From assembly GCA_001695595.3 (NCBI GenBank), contig MBPM02000034.1, positions 558,001 to 622,000 on the forward strand: a DNA stretch of 64,000 nt, read 5' to 3'. Made by a program: the position numbers and the translations under genes. The DNA comes from Plasmopara viticola. Taxonomy: Eukaryota > Oomycota > Peronosporomycetes > Peronosporales > Peronosporaceae. This document shows, one piece after another, positions 58,846 through 64,000 of the stretch. The stretch's first letter is position 1. Each line of letters starts with the position of its first letter. The notes below the pieces were generated by a model. The model was given only the letters and a program-made list of their open reading frames with translations. It was not told the origin of the DNA and made no database searches.

Positions 58846-61800
58846 TTCATATAGCATAATCCCACGCGCACTGAATATGATGTCCATGTCTTGATAGGTT
58901 ACACGCGAATATACGCGTAAAGTAAGCCAAATTTTGTGCTCTAGTAGCTCCACCACTGTGTTCTTGGACTTGAGGTGACAGGTAAAATTAAGCAACATTT
59001 TGTTAACAGCCTCTGCGAAGTTCGTGATCAAATCAAAACATTTAGTCAGGAACTAGCGACCTAACGCACGAGTCTCGGAGCCATATATATATTGACCGAA
59101 AAGAAGAAAAGCACAAGAAAACTATAGACCTAATATTATGAAGAGTTGCTGGTGTCTTTTAAACTAATCTGAGTCACCACTTCACCAAACCATTTAAGTC
59201 ATAGATAATACTGTATGCGCTCGACAATTTAAATCAGTGGATTTACAGCCAAGGTGGTCATAGCATGGATTGAATTAGCGCGAAAGAAGAGTTCGTGTTA
59301 GCTCATGCCCACTCATAGCTCTGAAAGAGCTCGCCCATCAATTGGCTGGAGTCTTATTCTGTGCATGGAGTACCGCAAGTTATGTCCTTGATGAGCGAGC
59401 AACTTAAGAGTAGGGCGATGCAATGACGCATTTGAGGCTCGAGAATAGATCAGACAAGATCTATCGATCCCGAAGCTGTGAAGAGTAGTAAATGACTCAG
59501 AAAAGAAGGTCGAATTAACGTTGCGGCTCACCAGTCCATAGCCGTCGATCGCGAGCTGCATCATGGCAATTAGCGCGCTATGGACCGTTTGATTCTTGGG
59601 CATCGTCCTTCTTCATTCCTTTTAAAGACAAAGAGGCGAGTGTCATTGTAACATGAATTCCATTTTCGCGCATCATCATCATTGGGTCAAACCCAGTACC
59701 TTGTAAAGCAAAGAAGACATTCTCACCCCGAGAGCTCCACTTTCTCAATATTTTTACGCTCTCGCCATTAGACTTGGAGGTGCTAGAGCCACAAGCATGG
59801 CGGTAGACAATGACCTTTGAGACGAGTAAACCTGACCAAAGGTATTTGCAAGTTGAAAATATTATGAAGCGCAAGCAGACAAATACAGCTACTCGTTCTT
59901 TTTGCTCGACGCTTAAACGACATTTTCTCGCCCTCGGACGCTATAGAAGACGTGAGTATAATCAACGCTTTGGTTTTGAGCGCCGGCACTCATCATCCGC
60001 TATTTTGAGCTGCAGCAGTCCATCTCGTCTAGATAGCAAAGGAGTGCTCATTATAATCATTTAGCAGATAAAAATTCGCTCTTAAAGCCGCACACATAGC
60101 GTTTATCGACACCAAATTATCGATGCTTCGGGCGCTCGAACGAAATAGAAGCACGTAGTGCGTACGCAAACCATTGGTGGTACCGGTAGGGTGCTTATTG
60201 CGCACAATTAGCCACCATCATCTGATCGTTTTAAATACCTCATTATGCACACTAGCATAGATAAAATTTGTTTTTACTCTCGTGCCCCAAAAGTCACTAT
60301 TCGTTTTGGAAATTTGTAAGCGGGAGACTAGCTTTGAACATAAAAAGTTACTTTCATGCTGCGCCTCGTTACTTTTATCAGAGAAATTTCATTTAATAGC
60401 TCTAGAGTTTTTTCCCCAATCAAACACACGCTTCTTTATTTGCTTACTAATTAGCTTATTTAAGGCAATGCTGAAAGCGAACTGTTTCGTTCTTTTCGAT
60501 TCTAAAGGTTTTGTGCTATTTTGTGGGGAACAGGCGTTGCTGTGTTTATATACGAAAAATGGAAAAAGTATGCTTCCGCTAAAGATCTTTTTGAATAATG
60601 TTGTTTCAACATCGTAAACATGCGCACTCGCGGAAAGGTTTGTAACATGCGATGATTTCGGACTGGCTGAGTAAAGCTGCTGCTATAATTTGCTTGATCT
60701 CAGCACCCGCTGGAGACGCAATTTGTAGCCTGAAACAAATCGACTATTTTGTAGATGTGGACGACAAATTACAAAAACGAAAGCATAGATGTCATCAGCA
60801 ATCCAGAAATTGGCCATGAAAAGACTGTTCTTTCTACTACAAAAATTGTAGTTTGTAGTCCCATCTACATGCCGGGCCCATGACCATCAATGGTTTATGG
60901 CAATAGTGTTCAGGCACACTAACAGTAAATGCGTAATGAATTTGCAAGATCGAATACATGGCTGACGACCTCTTTGTATGGATGTACATTCAAGGACGAA
61001 TTTGCTGCCACATCCAGGCCCAAATATGTCAACTTCTGGTTGCCAAAACTTGCTATCATTTAAGTCTCACTGGCTTTTAGAACATTCAATAAGTGCTCAA
61101 GAATCTTTACAAAATAGCTTTACTGATGTAGCACAATCTGTGATAGACTTTTAAGAATCGGTGACCCCAAATAGAGCAATACTTACCAAGGTCTTTCACC
61201 TTGTTATGTTCTTACTCTGGTTTCCAACGCTAGCGGTATTGTCGAGGATTAATACAAAAGAAATCTAAGCAGCTGGATTCTGGATATTAACATAAATTTG
61301 CTTTGTTTGATAGTTAAAGCCTTTTGCATGGTAGAAGAGCCTGGCGTCGAGCTTAACACCTTATGAGGCATACTTTGAAGGGCAAACCCGTTTGCAATGT
61401 GCTGTCTTTATCATGTTTTTCGCAGACTAAATGGGCAAAGAGTTACACAAATGCTCATCGGAGCTTCAAGGGTGCTCCATATTCTTTTCATCATCCGAAA
61501 GCAGATGTGTCTACAAACCACTGGACACACAAGAAAAGTACACCCACTTTTTCTTACGGTGATGAACTTGAAGATTCCTTCTAATACTCTTTCGCTGGAG
61601 TAAACTTATGGCGGGAAGGGATCATCGCCCATGCGCATCAAGCACAAAGACTTTTGTGTGCAACAAAAGTTTTCTTCAAAGCTAGCATTTCATTATTTGA
61701 TGATCGTTCGCATGACTGGCATACTTCCTTGCTTTTTGATTGATCATTGCTTTGGCCAAATTAGTTTTTCTACCTAATAACCTGAAGAGGAATGGAAATG

Positions 61801-62923
61801 AGCATCCCAGCTTAGTTTAGTGCTGTCCAGATAATATTATGGAAGAATGCATCGGGCCATTGGAAACAAACAACCGTTTACATTTGATTTAGGCTTGTCA
61901 TCAGAAAGATTTTTAGATAAATGGTGGTGGTTGGGCATCCAATAATGTTACTTTCGGTGTGCATAAAAAGGTGTATCAAAGATATTTAGAAGGGGTAATG
62001 TGCCAATTCGTTACATAAAATTAAGGGATCTGCGGTACTGTTTGCCGAGAAAGGCAAGCGAATTCGAAGCGCAACGAAGTGTACAATCGCTTTTTCAGAG
62101 CGCTGAGATGATATGCGACGACAAATACGTCCTTTTTGCCTTTTAAGACGCCACAGATGCAATAGAGATAAAACAAGCTTATAATTACTCTTTTAAAGCG
62201 CTGAGACGTTGTACGACGAAAGATGCGTCATTCAATCTATCTAAGCATTTCAGATGACCGAGCGAGGTCAATCAGTTTTTGTGTGATCGCACTGTTTGTT
62301 TTGTTTTGAAGGGCTGCGTATGCCTTTGAAGTCACGACCGCACCACAAATCTATTACTCGATGCTCTGTATGGCTACCTGAGTTTTGTGAAGAACCAAAA
62401 TCTGTCCGAATCTCAAGATGTCTTCAAGAAGAAATGATTCAGCGATGTTATGATTAATTTAGCGGGTGGAATGGATGTTTCATTGTCGACACGTTTGATC
62501 TTTCGACATTGATACACCTATGTCACCCTGAAGGTGTGCAAATAAAAGATCGTACACTACTGAAAAAGCTTTTCTGGTCACTTTATAGTGACATTCTATG
62601 CTAGCAAATGGTTGAAAGCTTTTCCAAAGGATCTGGGAAAGCTGGCTAGTCTGCCACTTCACCTTACCATACGGTTGATGCATTTCCTGCATGACAAATA
62701 GAGCTAAAAGGGTCAATCTATGCAATCTTAGCGTCATCTTTCCATAAGCTCCGCGAAGTGAGGTTTCATACAGCAATATTTATATGGGTCAATTGAGGGT
62801 AAGTTCGTGCTCACGCTCTTTAGCATCGGTGTGCTCGTATGCATCGATCCGTTTTTTATGCATGTTTGCAATAGTAAACGAGTTTCGTGTTTGTAAGTAT
62901 TGAGCAAGGCAGTTATGGTGAGC
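58846..62923. other. Gene-free repeat-rich tract
   Basis: No gene was recognised. Minus-strand frames at 59603-59313 and 59874-59578 have balanced composition but no known motif. Two degenerate copies of a roughly 45-nt block around AGCGCTGAGA lie at about 62096 and 62198. The 61.3-61.6 kb part may be a copia scrap. Confidence 0.45.
61340..61580 (+). mobile_element. Possible Ty1/copia integrase scrap
   Basis: The plus strand gives LTPYEAYFEGQTRL followed by a VF-containing strand. This resembles the TPYE-x-YF-x-x-KP...VFG block at the end of copia integrases. The following sequence reads on in other frames without a clear match. About 1 kb further (62340-62440) a frame reading LLDALYGYLSFVKNQN faintly recalls the copia reverse transcriptase palm. 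Weak call. Confidence 0.3.
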
Positions 62924-62996
62924 GGTCGTATCGCTCAGTCGGTAGAGCGCAGTGCTAATAACGCTGCGGTCCAGGGTTCGAGCCCCTGTATGACCA
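62924..62996 (+). tRNA. tRNA-Ile (AAT)
   Basis: All four arms close. The acceptor GGTCGTA/TATGACC has seven pairs including one G-T. The D arm is GCTC/GAGC, the anticodon stem CAGTG/CGCTG with loop CTAATAA (anticodon AAT at 62957-62959), and the T arm CAGGG-TTCGAGC-CCCTG. Discriminator base A; CCA is not encoded; no intron. The B box GGTTCGAGCCC is perfect and the A box (TCGCTCAGTCGG) departs at one position. A T-rich run for Pol III termination lies only about 55 nt downstream. A working gene is likely; a young SINE head is the alternative. Confidence 0.85.
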
Positions 62997-64000
62997 TGAA
63001 TTGGGTCTCAACGGCCGTAATTTACCGTCAAGTTGCTTCTTTACCGTTTCGGCTTATTTTTATTGCGGTGTATAGTGTCATCTACTGCTGAGCACACCCG
63101 AATGTCAGAGTCTTGCTGCAAACAAGAAAATATCAAAAGATGCTCACCTGTCGTATGCCAAAGCAACGAGCTGAACAACAGTGTAGCGAAAGAGGAGGTG
63201 CCGACTCTTTTAAATACACTAGACAAATTTCAAAATCTTGCCACTTGATTCATCAAAATACTGACTCGACCCTTGGCTCCTTGTGCTGACTTGATCGCCC
63301 GTTTTGGAAGGTAAACTCAGCAATCAGACGGTTCGTATGGATTTAAGTGATTGAATGGTTTTAAAGTGTCAGTGTTGAGAACAAAACTTTTGGGAACAAT
63401 TGCAGCGAATATTGCTTCAAGGGAGAAGTTGTATTTCTTCTTGGCGTCGAGGAAGCAAGTCAACCGGTTATCCGTCGCGGTACTGCTAAGCGTTACATTA
63501 TAAGAAAGAAATGACTTGATCTATTACCAAGTGCTGGGAAAGGATGTAGTGCGAATATCTGACAATTGTTTGTGTAAAAATGGTGTAATACCCAATCAAT
63601 GGTGCTGAGTTTGACGATGTGCTCTTAGGCTATGATCGGCTGGCTAGTAGATATAAGAAGCGTTTTGCCGTCTTTGGTCTCTACAACCAACTTTTTTGTG
63701 GCTTCTTGGCGTAATCAAGCATCAAGTCATTGGCACTTAGGCCGACCCCTCTCCGACAACGAGCGCAGGGTAAGCTTGGAGTGTGCCCGATGCATAAGGT
63801 TTCACATCGTGAATGAGCTCGCCGACATTATACAAAATCATCATCGCACTTGCAAATCTGATCCCATAGATGAATCATACAAAGCTATTATTCTTGAATT
63901 GACGACTGCAGATTCCAATTTCTAAAAATAACGATAATATCACACGCATTGTTGCATCTACTAGAACGCAGTTTTGTCTTACCATATTTTCGGAGATTCC
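62997..64000. other. Right edge, no clear gene
   Basis: A plus-strand frame of 97 codons at 63632-63925 has balanced composition and a C-x-x-C...H pattern (ECARC...NHHRTC) but no family I recognise. The remainder shows only short frames. Confidence 0.4.

Noticed and set aside
1..64000. CRISPR arrays, bacterial operons, rRNA
   Set aside because: The window is eukaryotic nuclear sequence. No regularly spaced direct repeats of CRISPR type and no rRNA-like stretches were seen.

Overview
The window looks like nuclear DNA of a plant-pathogenic oomycete (downy mildew or Phytophthora type). The evidence is intron-bearing eukaryotic genes with very short GT-AG introns (almost all 50-88 nt), gene families typical of eukaryotic housekeeping (CDC50, RNase H2A, Tctex1, HECT, F-BAR, DENN), a gene-dense island set in AT-rich gene-poor sequence, and decayed MULE and Ty3/gypsy elements. 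The species cannot be fixed from the sequence alone. All exon models below were assembled by hand from splice sites, reading phase and family motifs. No search was run.

Layout: 1-14.2 kb is repeat debris. It holds pieces of MULE-type transposases (a SWIM/zinc-knuckle C-terminus at 0.76-1.4 kb, an opposite-strand core at 1.6-2.3 kb, a fragment at 2.7-3.0 kb and a second C-terminal copy at 13.2-14.0 kb), a degenerate tRNA-Leu-like sequence and a 17-bp minisatellite. A secreted-protein gene (14.2 kb, +) and a large intronless RGS-RGS-DENN gene (15.3-17.9 kb, -) follow. From 18 to 23.8 kb there is no gene, only a gypsy integrase relic and a hairpin. At 23.8-25.3 kb lie a decayed zinc-finger gene and a probably broken RRM gene, which is divergent from an intact CDC50 gene (25.6-27.0 kb). 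The next 14 kb (27-41 kb) has no recognisable gene, but contains a perfect 60-nt palindrome.

The core is a compact island at 41.0-54.6 kb with eight genes separated by only 37 to 385 bp: RNase H2 subunit A (+), a RanBP2-zinc-finger/Sfi1-like protein (-), an F-BAR protein (+), a coiled-coil PUB protein (-), a Tctex1 dynein light chain (-), a RING-ubiquitin-like protein (+), a HECT ubiquitin ligase (-) and an ankyrin-repeat protein (-). Three neighbours belong to the ubiquitin/p97 world (PUB, RING-Ubl, HECT). Others concern cytoskeleton and membranes (F-BAR, Tctex1, Sfi1-like; CDC50 and DENN further left). Nothing shows that they form one pathway; the tight packing is what oomycete gene islands normally look like.

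From 54.6 to 64 kb the window returns to repeat debris: a Ty3/gypsy relic with RT, RNase H and integrase pieces in order (57.5-58.8 kb), a possible copia integrase scrap (61.3 kb) and a well-formed tRNA-Ile(AAT) gene (62.9 kb).
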